A stretch of 16,144 nt of DNA from Streptosporangiaceae bacterium (lineage in GTDB: Bacteria > Actinomycetota > Actinomycetes > Streptosporangiales > Streptosporangiaceae): NCBI GenBank assembly GCA_030052355.1, contig JASIGS010000191.1, positions 1-16,144 on the forward strand, in the 5' to 3' direction. A program made the position numbers and the translations under genes. Within the stretch, counting starts at the first letter, position 1. The number at the start of each line of letters is the position of its first letter. Below, piece after piece: positions 1-7,654 of the stretch. The notes below the pieces were generated by a model. It was given only the letters and a program-made list of their open reading frames with translations, was not told the origin of the DNA and did no database searches.

Positions 1-509
1 CCGACGGCCAGTGCCATCAAACCCACGCCCGCTGCCAGCAGCCCGAGTTGCGGCCGCAGCACCCGCGGCCCGGCCCCGGTCTCCGCCAGGTGCACCGCCA
101 GCAGGTAGCCGAGAAGCGCCACCCCGAGCAGGCCGGTGTGCCAGGGCCTGGCCGGGTGAAGGGCCTCGAGCACGACCACGAAGATGATCATCAGCTCTGC
201 CCAGGGCAGTGCGTTCAGGCCGGTGAGCAGCAGGTCGGCCAGCCGGTCGGGAAGCGAACCGTAGCGTTCGCCGATCTCGATCCCGCCGACCATGAGCTGG
301 CCGAGGCTGAGGACGCCGGTGGCGATGGCGGCAATCAGCATGGCCTTGCCGAGCGCGATGCCAGAAAGCGGCAGCGCGGCCCAGCAGATGACCGCGGCAG
401 CGAGCAGGGCCGTGACCGCGATCGTGCGCCACGGCAGCGCGGCCCATCCGGCGCCAGCCTGACGCAGCCCAGCACGCGGCGGCTGACCCGCACGGCCGGG
501 GCCGGTCAT
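1..509 (-). CDS. multi-pass membrane protein, partial (3' end outside window)
   Basis: The reading frame opens with ATG at 509 and stays open to the window edge, giving 169 codons with no stop. After a Gly/Pro/Arg-rich start of about 20 residues come hydrophobic stretches at about residues 27-50 (motif TIAVTALLAAAVICW), 53-74, 100-114 (ELMIIFVVVLEAL), 125-142 and 154-170, so four or five membrane segments. The start overlaps the stop of the upstream DUF58 gene as ATGA (506-509), which indicates translational coupling. In MoxR-DUF58 operons the next gene is often a transglutaminase-like or other membrane protein. No transglutaminase core is visible in the part present, so I assign no function. 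It is the last visible gene of the operon. The frame and membrane nature are well supported; the family is not identified. Confidence 0.8.
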   Translation of the reverse strand, partial: MTGPGRAGQPPRAGLRQAGAGWAALPWRTIAVTALLAAAVICWAALPLSGIALGKAMLIAAIATGVLSLGQLMVGGIEIGERYGSLPDRLADLLLTGLNALPWAELMIIFVVVLEALHPARPWHTGLLGVALLGYLLAVHLAETGAGPRVLRPQLGLLAAGVGLMALAV

Positions 510-1801
510 CGCCGGACCACCAGGACCCGGCGGGTGTACGGTGCGAGCGGCTCGTCGAGGTCGCCCTTGCCGGACCAGTGCACCACCGGCACGCCGATCT
601 GGGTCAGCGAGAACCTGATCGCCTGCTGCTCGAGCCGCCAGATCCTCGCTGTCAGGACCGAGAGCCTGCCTCCGTCGTGGCGTGGCTCGGCGTCGAGCAC
701 GTCGATGACGATCACGCTGAAGCCGCGCTCGCGCAGGTCCCGCAGCGCCTCGATGAGCCGGGGGTCGAGCAGCGGGCTGAACACGAGGATGAGCGCGCCT
801 GGTGGCAACGCGGCCCGCGGCAGCCTGGTCAGGACCGACGCGCGCTCGGAACCGACCGGACTCGCGACCAGCATGTCGAGCAGCCGCTGGAAGTGCCGCT
901 GGCCCTGGCTCGGACCGACCCAGCTGAGCTGACCGGCATAGATGATCAGGCCTACTCGGTCCCTGGCCGCCAGGTACTTGTTGATGACGCCGGCGGTGCC
1001 ACGCAGCACGTGATCGAGCGTGCTGCTGCCCGGCTCGCCAACGTCCGAGGTCGTGTCGGCGATGACGACCAGGTTCTGGGTCCGCTCCGCGGCGAACGTG
1101 CTGAGGTGCAGCTTTCCGAGCCGGGTGGTGGCTGGCCAGTTGATCCTGCGCTGGCGGTCTCCGGGCACGAACTCGCGGACGCCGGCGAACTCGCCGCCTT
1201 CGCCGGTTGCCCGGGCCGCGTGCTCGCCGAGCCTGCTGGGCAGCCGGCTGAGCACGACGGTGCTCTGGAGCCGGGCGGGCACCGGCCTGATGCCGACCCA
1301 CGGCAGCCCCACCTGCACCCATCCTTCGGTGAGCCGGTAGCGGTCCCGCAGTCTGATGTCCAGGATGCCGATCTGACGCTGCCCCCAGCGCTGCGGCGTG
1401 AACGGCAGCACGGCGGTTCCTGCCGCGGCACCCGGCCCGCCCGCCTCGGCCGGTATCACGACGGCCGGCCCGACGTCGATCGAGGAATCCGGCTCGATCG
1501 ACACCTCAGCGTCGTAGCCACCCTGGCCGGCGACCGTCACCCTGATGCCGGAGTCCACGCCCTCGACCAGCCGGCCGGCAGGCGGGGCGACACGGACCGT
1601 CAGCTCCGGCGGGCGGTCGGCGTGCCAGGTGGCCAGCAGCAGCACCGCCGGCGCGGCAAGGCCGGCAAACTCGGCCCGGCGGGTGATGACGGCGACGACG
1701 AGCCCGACCAGCGCGAGCGTGATGAGCCTGTGCGCGTGGCTGGACAGCCCCCACCTGACCGGCATCTGCCGGCTGTCGCCCGGCCCGGCCTGTTCAGGCA
1801 A
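506..1801 (-). CDS. DUF58 domain-containing protein
   Basis: This 431-aa protein belongs to the DUF58 family, proteins encoded beside MoxR ATPases with a von Willebrand A-like fold; the biochemical role is poorly known. Two hydrophobic segments near the N-terminus (about residues 25-40 and 45-58) anchor it in the membrane. A beta-rich middle region follows. The diagnostic DUF58 signature REFVPGDRQRRINWPATTR is at about residues 209-227, followed by a strand ending in an acidic residue (LVVIADTT, about 244-251) where vWA-like folds place the metal site. The chosen start is TTG at 1801, which overlaps the MoxR stop by 8 bp. It has no strong ribosome binding site, and ATG at 1765 (12 codons later) is a fair alternative. 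The stop overlaps the next gene by 4 bp. MoxR and DUF58 proteins are thought to act together in assembling or activating other complexes. Confidence 0.93.
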   Translation of the reverse strand: MPEQAGPGDSRQMPVRWGLSSHAHRLITLALVGLVVAVITRRAEFAGLAAPAVLLLATWHADRPPELTVRVAPPAGRLVEGVDSGIRVTVAGQGGYDAEVSIEPDSSIDVGPAVVIPAEAGGPGAAAGTAVLPFTPQRWGQRQIGILDIRLRDRYRLTEGWVQVGLPWVGIRPVPARLQSTVVLSRLPSRLGEHAARATGEGGEFAGVREFVPGDRQRRINWPATTRLGKLHLSTFAAERTQNLVVIADTTSDVGEPGSSTLDHVLRGTAGVINKYLAARDRVGLIIYAGQLSWVGPSQGQRHFQRLLDMLVASPVGSERASVLTRLPRAALPPGALILVFSPLLDPRLIEALRDLRERGFSVIVIDVLDAEPRHDGGRLSVLTARIWRLEQQAIRFSLTQIGVPVVHWSGKGDLDEPLAPYTRRVLVVRR

Positions 1802-2777
1802 TGGCGGAAGCCGGATCGGTGCGCGGCGTGGGCACGGTGCCGAGGAGCTGCGCGATCACGTCGTCGGACCGCACCTGGCGCACCCAGAGCTCGGGCCGCA
1901 GCGTGATCCGGTGCGCCAGGGCCGGCACCGCGATGCTCTTGATGTCGTCGGGAATCACGTAGTCGCGCTGCTGGAGCAGCGCCTGCCCGCGGGCCAGCTG
2001 AACGAGAGCGAGCCCGCCACGCGGGCTGGCGCCGACCTGGATCTGCGGATGCGACCTGGTCGCCTGGATGATCGCCACCACGTACTCGAGCAGGTCCGGG
2101 GTCACCTCTATCTGCTCGAGCGACTCGCGCATCGCGATGACCTCGGCCGCGCTGGTGACCGGCTGCAGCTGGGCCATGGGCTGCCGCCTGTCCAGCCTGC
2201 GCTGCAGCATCGCCACCTCGTCGTCGGCGGGCAGGTAGCCGAGGCGCAGCCGCATCAGGAACCGGTCGAGCTGCGCCTCGGGCAGCTCGTAGGTTCCCTC
2301 GTATTCGATCGGGTTGTCGGTGGCCAGCACTACGAACGGCTGCGGCAGCTTGCGGGTGACGCCGTCCATGCTGACCTGGCCCTCGCCCATGGCCTCGAGC
2401 AGAGCAGCCTGCGTCTTGGGCGGTGTCCTGTTGATCTCGTCGGCGAGCAGCAGCTGGGTGAAGACCGGCCCCGGCCTGAACACCATCTGCGCGGTTCGCT
2501 GGTCGTACAGCGGGGCGCCGACGACATCGGAAGGCAGCAGGTCCGGCGTGAACTGGATGCGGGCGAAGTCCAGGCCGAGCGCAGTCGCGAACGACCGGGC
2601 GATCAGGGTCTTCCCGAGACCGGGCAGGTCCTCGAGCAGCACGTGGCCGCTGGCCAGGATGCCGATCAGCACGAGCTCCAGGCTCCGGCGGTGGCCCACG
2701 ACCGCGCGTTCGATCTCTGCCAGGACTGCGGCGCAGCGCTGCGCGGCCTGGCCGGGGGTGAGAGTCGGCTCTGTCAC
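1794..2777 (-). CDS. MoxR-family AAA+ ATPase
   Basis: This is a 327-aa AAA+ ATPase of the MoxR group, chaperone-like ATPases that use ATP hydrolysis to remodel partner proteins. Visible motifs are Walker A (LPGLGKT, about residues 51-57), Walker B (LLLADEINR, 109-117), sensor 1 (LATDNPIE, 151-158), an arginine-finger region (LDRFLMR, 170-176) and a sensor-2 type SPRG motif in the C-terminal lid. Length is typical. I chose GTG at 2777: it gives the usual short N-terminus, and GTGA (2774-2777) overlaps the upstream stop. The frame stays open upstream, but that extension is out-of-frame reading of the preceding gene. The protein is cytoplasmic and is presumed to work with the DUF58 product encoded immediately downstream. 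Confidence 0.96.
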   Translation of the reverse strand: MTEPTLTPGQAAQRCAAVLAEIERAVVGHRRSLELVLIGILASGHVLLEDLPGLGKTLIARSFATALGLDFARIQFTPDLLPSDVVGAPLYDQRTAQMVFRPGPVFTQLLLADEINRTPPKTQAALLEAMGEGQVSMDGVTRKLPQPFVVLATDNPIEYEGTYELPEAQLDRFLMRLRLGYLPADDEVAMLQRRLDRRQPMAQLQPVTSAAEVIAMRESLEQIEVTPDLLEYVVAIIQATRSHPQIQVGASPRGGLALVQLARGQALLQQRDYVIPDDIKSIAVPALAHRITLRPELWVRQVRSDDVIAQLLGTVPTPRTDPASAIA

Positions 2778-3340
2778 AATCGCTCCAGTCGGTCGAGGAT
2801 GGCCGCCAAGGTCCGCGGCGGGATGCCACTCTTGCTGTGCCGGGTCTCGGCTGGCCGCTGCGGGTCGAGCCAGAACCACAGTTCCTGCTCGCGCGCCGTC
2901 GGGAGCAGCAGCCTGCGGGCTGCCGCGGGGTCGCTGTACAGGCTGATGCCGTGCCGTTCGGCCAGCCTGGCGGCCAGCAGGTGCTGCAGCGTGGTGCGCA
3001 GCTCCAGGTCGTAGGCGACCATGTCGGCGCTGGCGTCGGACAGCATGCCCCGCTTCCGCCAGAAGCCCATGATGCCGGTCCGGCCGAGGCGCTGCCACGT
3101 CTCGTGCTGAGCGGTCAGCGGGGGAGGCGTGACCGGCAGCGCCAGACGGAAGAGCACGAGGATCGCGACCGCCCAGACCACGAGCGCGATGGCTGCGGCT
3201 CCGGCTCCCGCGTAGGCGTAGACGAACGTGCACGTGACGAGCACCAGGACGCAGATGATCACAACCTCGGGGATGCTGCCCTGCCAGCCGTCGGGCGGTT
3301 GCTTGCCCTCCGGCCGGGGTGCGGGCCTACTCACCGCCAT
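2774..3340 (-). CDS. two-TM hypothetical protein of the MoxR/DUF58 operon
   Basis: A 188-aa protein with a short Pro-rich N-terminus, two adjacent membrane segments (about residues 25-44 and 47-67) and a cytoplasmic C-terminal domain. Its most conserved-looking part is DLELRTTLQHLLAARLAERH (111-130), followed by DPAAARRLL and LWFWLDPQRP. I recognise this as the uncharacterised companion often found between DUF4129 and MoxR genes in actinobacteria, but I cannot name a family. The start is ATG at 3340, with AGGGG five bases upstream. It overlaps the preceding gene by 14 bp; an in-frame GTG at 3334 has a poorer ribosome binding site. The stop overlaps the MoxR start as GTGA. It is probably a membrane adaptor for the ATPase module (inference). 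Confidence 0.88.
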   Translation of the reverse strand: MAVSRPAPRPEGKQPPDGWQGSIPEVVIICVLVLVTCTFVYAYAGAGAAAIALVVWAVAILVLFRLALPVTPPPLTAQHETWQRLGRTGIMGFWRKRGMLSDASADMVAYDLELRTTLQHLLAARLAERHGISLYSDPAAARRLLLPTAREQELWFWLDPQRPAETRHSKSGIPPRTLAAILDRLERL

Positions 3341-4283
3341 CGGTGCCCCTGGCGTAGGCCATCTCGATGCTGAGGTCAGCCGAGATCTCGTCCAGCGCCT
3401 GCATGGCGCTGTCCCGTGCGCCGCGCGGCAGGGCGTGGGTGGAGTACCTGGCCTCGTAGAACAGCGCCGTGAGGCGGCTCGCGGCGGCCCCGTGCACGAG
3501 CCCGGCGGCCGCCGCTCGCGCGAGCAGTTCGTCCGGAGTCTCGGCGGCTGCCCTGGCCGCGCCGGCCCCGGCGAGGCTCTCTTCCATGGCCCGGTAGCAC
3601 GCGATGATCGCCGCCCTCGCGTCGTCCACCGTACGCAGCGCCAGCCGGCCGGACTCAACGGCACGCTGCAGGTCCTCTCCCTCGTCGGCGAACTCACCCG
3701 CGTAGTCGGCCGGCCAGCGGGCCTGGCGGCGGCGCACGGCGATCATGAAGATGGCGACCGCGAGGATCGCGATGAGCAGCGCTAGCAAGAGGTAGGGCAG
3801 CCAGGGCAGGTTGAGACGACCGGCATGGCCGAGATGCAACTGCTTGTTTGTTTGCTTCTGCTTCCCTGCGCACGAGGACGCACTTGCTTTGCAGGCGGTC
3901 TTGTCATTGAAGTGAGGGTGGTAGTGCAGCAGCAGAATGACGATCATCAGGGCGCCGACGGCTAGCATCGCGGCGGTTATCACGGTCTTCAGGATCCGGC
4001 GCAGCGCGACTGCCGGGTAGCCGTGCCTGGGCGAGCGCTTGTCGAGGGTCCACACGACGGCGAGCAGCACGGCAAGGGCGATCTCGAGCCCCGCCGCGTC
4101 GAGCCAGCCGTGGCTGTACCACGGGCCGCCGTCCGTCGCGGCAGCCGGAGTGCTCGCCGCTATCCCGATGAAGACGGCTATCAGCAGCAGCCCGCCGAGG
4201 GCCGGCAGGCCGTGGCGCGCGAGGCCCGTCTGCCCGGCATCGGTGGCTGCTCGGTGATTCGTCCGCGGTTCCCCGTTGGCCAC
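3327..4283 (-). CDS. DUF4129 domain-containing membrane protein
   Basis: A 318-aa protein that opens the visible operon. Predicted membrane segments lie at about residues 26-44, 62-80, 99-120 and 160-183. The C-terminal cytoplasmic part (about 215-310) matches DUF4129: DARAAIIACYRAMEESLA, then ETPDELLARA, then RLTALFYEARYSTH. The loop between segments 3 and 4 carries two cysteines (131 and 138) and a Lys/Gln/Asn-rich stretch. Its DNA (about 3830-3915) is much less GC-rich than the surroundings. The start is GTG at 4283, preceded by GAGGA eight bases upstream. DUF4129 proteins are usually encoded with MoxR and DUF58 genes, sometimes fused to transglutaminase domains. The precise function is unknown. 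Confidence 0.92.
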   Translation of the reverse strand: MANGEPRTNHRAATDAGQTGLARHGLPALGGLLLIAVFIGIAASTPAAATDGGPWYSHGWLDAAGLEIALAVLLAVVWTLDKRSPRHGYPAVALRRILKTVITAAMLAVGALMIVILLLHYHPHFNDKTACKASASSCAGKQKQTNKQLHLGHAGRLNLPWLPYLLLALLIAILAVAIFMIAVRRRQARWPADYAGEFADEGEDLQRAVESGRLALRTVDDARAAIIACYRAMEESLAGAGAARAAAETPDELLARAAAAGLVHGAAASRLTALFYEARYSTHALPRGARDSAMQALDEISADLSIEMAYARGTDGGE

Positions 4284-4608
4284 CGTGCCGTTCCTCGTAT
4301 CGCCGTTAGGTTCACCCGCCCCGGTTTCTCCCCGGTCATAGGGTACCGCCTGCCATCAGGGCCGACGGCTCGTTGATCCTCTTGTGTCCGCCGTCAGGAC
4401 GGCGCGAATCAGCCTCGCGGGTGATGACGCGCCGGCCGCCGGGCTGCGAGGCTTGTGGCCGCCAACGGGGACCCGCGTCTCGACTGTCAACGTGTACTGA
4501 GCGAGTGCTGTATACCTGCTGTAGCCATACCTGCACGAGGGGTGCGGCAGGAGTCAGGTCTCCGCTATGCGATCCGACGTCGGGGCGCCACCCAAGCCCG
4601 GAGGAACA
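4284..4608. promoter_or_regulatory. divergent intergenic region between DUF4129 operon and ABC operon
   Basis: This 325-bp stretch separates two divergent operons and must hold promoters for both, but no consensus -35/-10 pair is convincing. Two structures stand out. A perfect 16-bp palindrome at 4389-4404 has 7-bp arms CGCCGTC/GACGGCG around AG. A direct repeat of ATACCTGC occurs at 4512-4519 and 4527-4534 with a 15-bp period, beginning inside TATACC (4511-4516), a possible -10 for the plus-strand operon. Short open frames here have neither good ribosome binding sites nor recognisable products. I see no gene. Confidence 0.45.
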
Positions 4609-5718
4609 GTGATCACGGAACCCAGGCCGCAACCGGACCGCCGGCGTGCGCGGCATGCGGCCGGGCAGGCCGCGGCGGTACAGGCCGCGGCAGCGCAGGG
4701 CGCGGCGGTGCAGTCGGCCGGCGACGCGGTGATCGTGGCCGAGGCGCTGACGAAGCGCTACGGCGCCACGGTGACCGCGCTTGATCAGCTGACGGTCACG
4801 GTCGGACCCGGCATCACGGGCCTGATCGGCGCCAACGGCGCGGGCAAGTCGACGCTGATCAAGATCTTGCTCGGGCTGCTCGAGCCGACCAGCGGCCAGG
4901 CCGTTGTGCTCGGCCACGACTGCGCGACCGAGGGCTTCACGATCAGGACGCTCACCGGGTACATGCCCGAGCACGACTGCCTGCCCCCCGACGTGAGCGC
5001 CACCGAGCTGGTCACCCACCTGGGCCGGATGTCCGGCCTGCCCGCGACCGCTTCCCGGGAACGTGCCGCCGACTCGCTCCGGCACGTCGGCCTGTACGAG
5101 GAGCGGTACCGGCAGATCGGCACCTACTCCACCGGCATGAAGCAGCGGGTCAAGCTCGCCCAGGCGCTGGTCGGCGATCCCCGGTTGCTGCTGCTCGACG
5201 AGCCGACCAACGGGCTCGACCCCGCCGGGCGGAACGCGATGCTCGACCTGATCGCCCGCATCGGCTCTGAGTTCGGAATCTCGATCCTGGTCGCATCGCA
5301 CCTGCTCGGCGAAATCGAGCAGATCTGCGACCAGATCGTGGCCATCGACGGGGGCAAGCTGCTGCGCGCCGACTCCGTCAGCTCGGTGACTCGGGCAACC
5401 GAGGTCGTGGTTGTCGAGGTGGACGAGGGGCTCGACGAGCTGCTCGCCGAGCTCGCGAAGCGCGGCGCCGCGCCCGTTCCCTACCAGCGGGGGCTGCTCG
5501 TCCAGCTCGCCGGGGTGCAGACCTTCGACCTCATCCGCGATTGCGTCGCCGATCTCGGCCTGCCGCTGAGCCGCATGGAGCAGCGCAGGCACCGGATCGA
5601 GGAACTGTTCCGCGCCGACCCCACGGTGCTGGACCCCGCGGGGCCCGGCGCTACCGGGCCAGGCCCGGCCGGCACCGGCCAGACCGCGGCTGCCGCCAGA
5701 CTCACGACGGGAGCCTGA
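4609..5718 (+). CDS. ABC transporter ATP-binding protein (first of pair)
   Basis: A 369-aa ATPase of the drug/Na-exporter-like ABC-2 group, energising a membrane exporter from the cytoplasmic face. Motifs: Walker A GANGAGKST (about residues 74-82), signature YSTGMKQ (173-179), Walker B LLLLDE (193-198), D-loop after NGLDP, and switch histidine H231 in VASH. At the Q-loop the residue is Glu (GYMPEHD, E121) instead of Gln. The start is GTG at 4609, with GGAGGA just upstream; ATG at 4567 has no comparable site. The first 38 residues are a low-complexity Arg/Ala/Gln-rich extension containing a threefold 5-residue repeat. The last 30 are Gly/Pro/Ala-rich. It heads a four-gene operon; the next gene starts one base after its stop. 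Confidence 0.94.
   Translation: MITEPRPQPDRRRARHAAGQAAAVQAAAAQGAAVQSAGDAVIVAEALTKRYGATVTALDQLTVTVGPGITGLIGANGAGKSTLIKILLGLLEPTSGQAVVLGHDCATEGFTIRTLTGYMPEHDCLPPDVSATELVTHLGRMSGLPATASRERAADSLRHVGLYEERYRQIGTYSTGMKQRVKLAQALVGDPRLLLLDEPTNGLDPAGRNAMLDLIARIGSEFGISILVASHLLGEIEQICDQIVAIDGGKLLRADSVSSVTRATEVVVVEVDEGLDELLAELAKRGAAPVPYQRGLLVQLAGVQTFDLIRDCVADLGLPLSRMEQRRHRIEELFRADPTVLDPAGPGATGPGPAGTGQTAAAARLTTGA
4666..4710 (+). repeat. 15-bp in-frame tandem repeat, 3 copies
   Basis: Three adjacent 15-bp units based on CAGGCCGCGGCGGTA lie inside the 5' end of the first ABC ATPase gene and continue into a further CAG. They encode QAAAV, QAAAA and QGAAV, a short Gln/Ala-rich linker ahead of the ATPase domain. 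Copies differ at a few bases. Confidence 0.8.
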
Positions 5719-5719
5719 C

Positions 5720-6745
5720 ATGTCTATCGAAGCCACCGCTGCCGGAGGACCCGCGGGGGGTGCGCGTCCCCCCGAATCGCAGCAGGTCACCGCCGACACC
5801 AGCGGCGGGGTGATCCACGACATCGGCTACCGCCGCTACGACGGGGAGCGACTGGGCCGCGGGCGCATCTTCCTGGCGCTGACCTGGCAGAGCCTGCGGG
5901 CGGCGTTCGGCATCGGCCGCGGCGCCCGGGCGAAGATCCTTCCCACCATCCTGTTCGTGCTGATGTGCCTGCCCGCGGCGATCAGCATCGTGGCGCTGGC
6001 GACGAACCCGGCCGGCGGGGCGCTGGTCAGCTACGACGATTACGTCCCGTCGCTGCGGTCGCTGGTCATGCTCATCTTCGTCGCGGTCCAGGCGCCGAAC
6101 CTGGTGTCCGCCGACCTGCGCAACCACACGCTGCCGCTGTACTTCGCCCGGCCGATCCGCCGTACCGACTATCCGGCCGCCAAGCTCACAGCGTTCGTCA
6201 TCGCCTGCCTGATCATGATCGAGGTGCCGCTGCTCATCCTCTACATCGGCAACGTTTCGCAGGTGCACAACTTCGCCGCGTTCCGGGAGCAGACCGAGCG
6301 ATTCGGCCCGGGCCTGCTGTACGGCCTCGCCTGGGCGGTGCTGCTGGCCAGCATCGGCCTGCTGCTCGCATCGACGACGGGCAGGCGGGTGTTCGCCACC
6401 TGCGCGGTCGGCATCCCGCTGTTCATCACCTACATCCTGTCTCACGCACTCAGCCAGATCGGGCAGCACTCGTTCGGCCCGCAGCAGGTCGGCACGGTGA
6501 TCGGTCATGCCGCCGGGCCATCGGCGGTCGCCAAACTGGCCGGGCTGATCAGCCCGTTCAGCTTGCTGGACGGCGTGCTGCGCTGGCTGCAGGGTCCGCC
6601 GAAGCCGGGCTTCCACGTCATCCTCTCGAGCCAGACCACGATCATCGGCAACTACGGCACCGTCTACGGGGTGATGTTCGTCGTGTGGCTCGTCGTCTTC
6701 GCTGGCGGACTGATGCTGAGGTACCAGCGGGTAGGTGTGGCATGA
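5720..6745 (+). CDS. ABC-2 type transporter permease (first of pair)
   Basis: A 341-aa integral membrane protein. A hydrophilic N-terminus of about 70 residues includes the motif IHDIGYRRYDGERLGR (32-47), common in actinobacterial ABC-2 permeases. About six membrane segments follow (roughly 72-95, 112-130, 155-178, 199-218, 223-242, 310-333). The motif LVSADLRNHTLPLYFARPI resembles the cytosolic coupling-helix region of ABC-2 permeases. The ATG at 5720 is one base after the preceding stop, with GGGAG upstream. The stop overlaps the next ATPase start as ATGA (6742-6745). It probably forms the channel with the second permease. The substrate cannot be read from the sequence. Confidence 0.92.
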   Translation: MSIEATAAGGPAGGARPPESQQVTADTSGGVIHDIGYRRYDGERLGRGRIFLALTWQSLRAAFGIGRGARAKILPTILFVLMCLPAAISIVALATNPAGGALVSYDDYVPSLRSLVMLIFVAVQAPNLVSADLRNHTLPLYFARPIRRTDYPAAKLTAFVIACLIMIEVPLLILYIGNVSQVHNFAAFREQTERFGPGLLYGLAWAVLLASIGLLLASTTGRRVFATCAVGIPLFITYILSHALSQIGQHSFGPQQVGTVIGHAAGPSAVAKLAGLISPFSLLDGVLRWLQGPPKPGFHVILSSQTTIIGNYGTVYGVMFVVWLVVFAGGLMLRYQRVGVA

Positions 6746-7653
6746 CCAGCATCGAGATGCGGGGTGTCTCCCGCTGGTACGGGAACGTGGTCGCGGTGAA
6801 CGACGTCACCATGACGATCGGGCCCGGCGTGACCGGCCTGCTCGGCCCCAACGGAGCGGGCAAGACGACGATCCTGCACATGATGGCGGGGTTCCTGCCG
6901 CCTTCCCGTGGCGAGGTCACGGTGGCCGGGGAGCCGAGCTGGCGGAACTACGCCATGTTCCGCCGCGTTGCCCTGGTGCCCGAGCGTGACTCGGTCTACG
7001 CGTTCCTGACCGGTGCCGAGTTCGTCGAGGCGACGGCCAAGCTGCACGGCCTGGCCGATCCGCAAGGCGCCGCGCGCCACGCGATCGCGATGACGGAGAT
7101 GGCCGAGTTTCAGGACCGGCGGATCTCCACCTACTCCAAGGGCATGAGGCAGCGGATCAAGGTGGCAGCCGCGCTGGTGCATGAGCCGGAGTTCGTGCTG
7201 CTCGACGAGCCGTTCAACGGGATGGACCCGCGGCAGCGGCTGGAGATGATGGACCTGCTGCACGCGCAGGGCGACCGGGGCCGGGTCATCGTGTTCAGCT
7301 CGCACATCCTGGAAGAGGTCGAACGGCTGTCCGGGACCATCCAGGTGATCGTGGGCGGCCGGCTCGCCGCTTCCGGTGACTTCCGCGCGATCAGGCGGCT
7401 GATGACGAACAGGCCGCACGTTTTCGTTGTCAGGTCGTCGGACGACCGCGCGCTCGGCTCGGTCCTCATCGGCAGGCCGGCGATCAGCGGTGTGGAACTG
7501 ACCAGCGACGGCCTGCAGGTCCGCGCGTCCGACTACGGGACCTTCACCAGGGAGGTGGCTGGCCTCAGCCGGGACCACGGGATCCGGCTGACCCAGGTGC
7601 AGCCCACCGACGAGTCGCTGGAAAGCGTCTTTACCTACCTGCTGGCGTCCTGA
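6742..7653 (+). CDS. ABC transporter ATP-binding protein (second of pair)
   Basis: A 303-aa ABC ATPase without the long extensions of its partner. Motifs: Walker A GPNGAGKTT (about 35-43), signature YSKGMRQ (131-137), Walker B FVLLDEP (151-157), D-loop GMDPR and switch histidine H188 in SSH. As in the first ATPase, the Q-loop residue is Glu (LVPERD, E81). The ATG at 6742 overlaps the permease stop by 4 bp. The frame stays open upstream, but that region is the permease gene read in another frame. A C-terminal domain of about 80 residues follows the ATPase core, as is usual for CcmA/NatA-like subunits. Both ATPases keep all catalytic motifs, so neither looks degenerate. Confidence 0.95.
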   Translation: MTSIEMRGVSRWYGNVVAVNDVTMTIGPGVTGLLGPNGAGKTTILHMMAGFLPPSRGEVTVAGEPSWRNYAMFRRVALVPERDSVYAFLTGAEFVEATAKLHGLADPQGAARHAIAMTEMAEFQDRRISTYSKGMRQRIKVAAALVHEPEFVLLDEPFNGMDPRQRLEMMDLLHAQGDRGRVIVFSSHILEEVERLSGTIQVIVGGRLAASGDFRAIRRLMTNRPHVFVVRSSDDRALGSVLIGRPAISGVELTSDGLQVRASDYGTFTREVAGLSRDHGIRLTQVQPTDESLESVFTYLLAS

Positions 7654-7654
7654 C

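Noticed and set aside
1545..3014. 489-codon plus-strand open frame opposite the MoxR and DUF58 genes
   Set aside because: High-GC antisense shadow: composition is Arg/Gln/His-rich without domains, and it overlaps well-supported genes on the other strand.
2778..3233. Upstream in-frame extension of MoxR
   Set aside because: The extension is the 188-aa gene and its neighbour read in another frame; the GTG at 2777 gives the normal MoxR N-terminus and a GTGA junction.
4373..4612. 79-codon plus-strand ORF before the ABC operon
   Set aside because: It lacks a ribosome binding site, is Cys/Arg/Ser-rich like random GC-rich sequence, and runs into the ABC ATPase start.
4336..5823. 495-codon minus-strand open frame opposite the first ABC ATPase gene
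   Set aside because: Antisense shadow of a gene whose sense strand carries every ABC motif.
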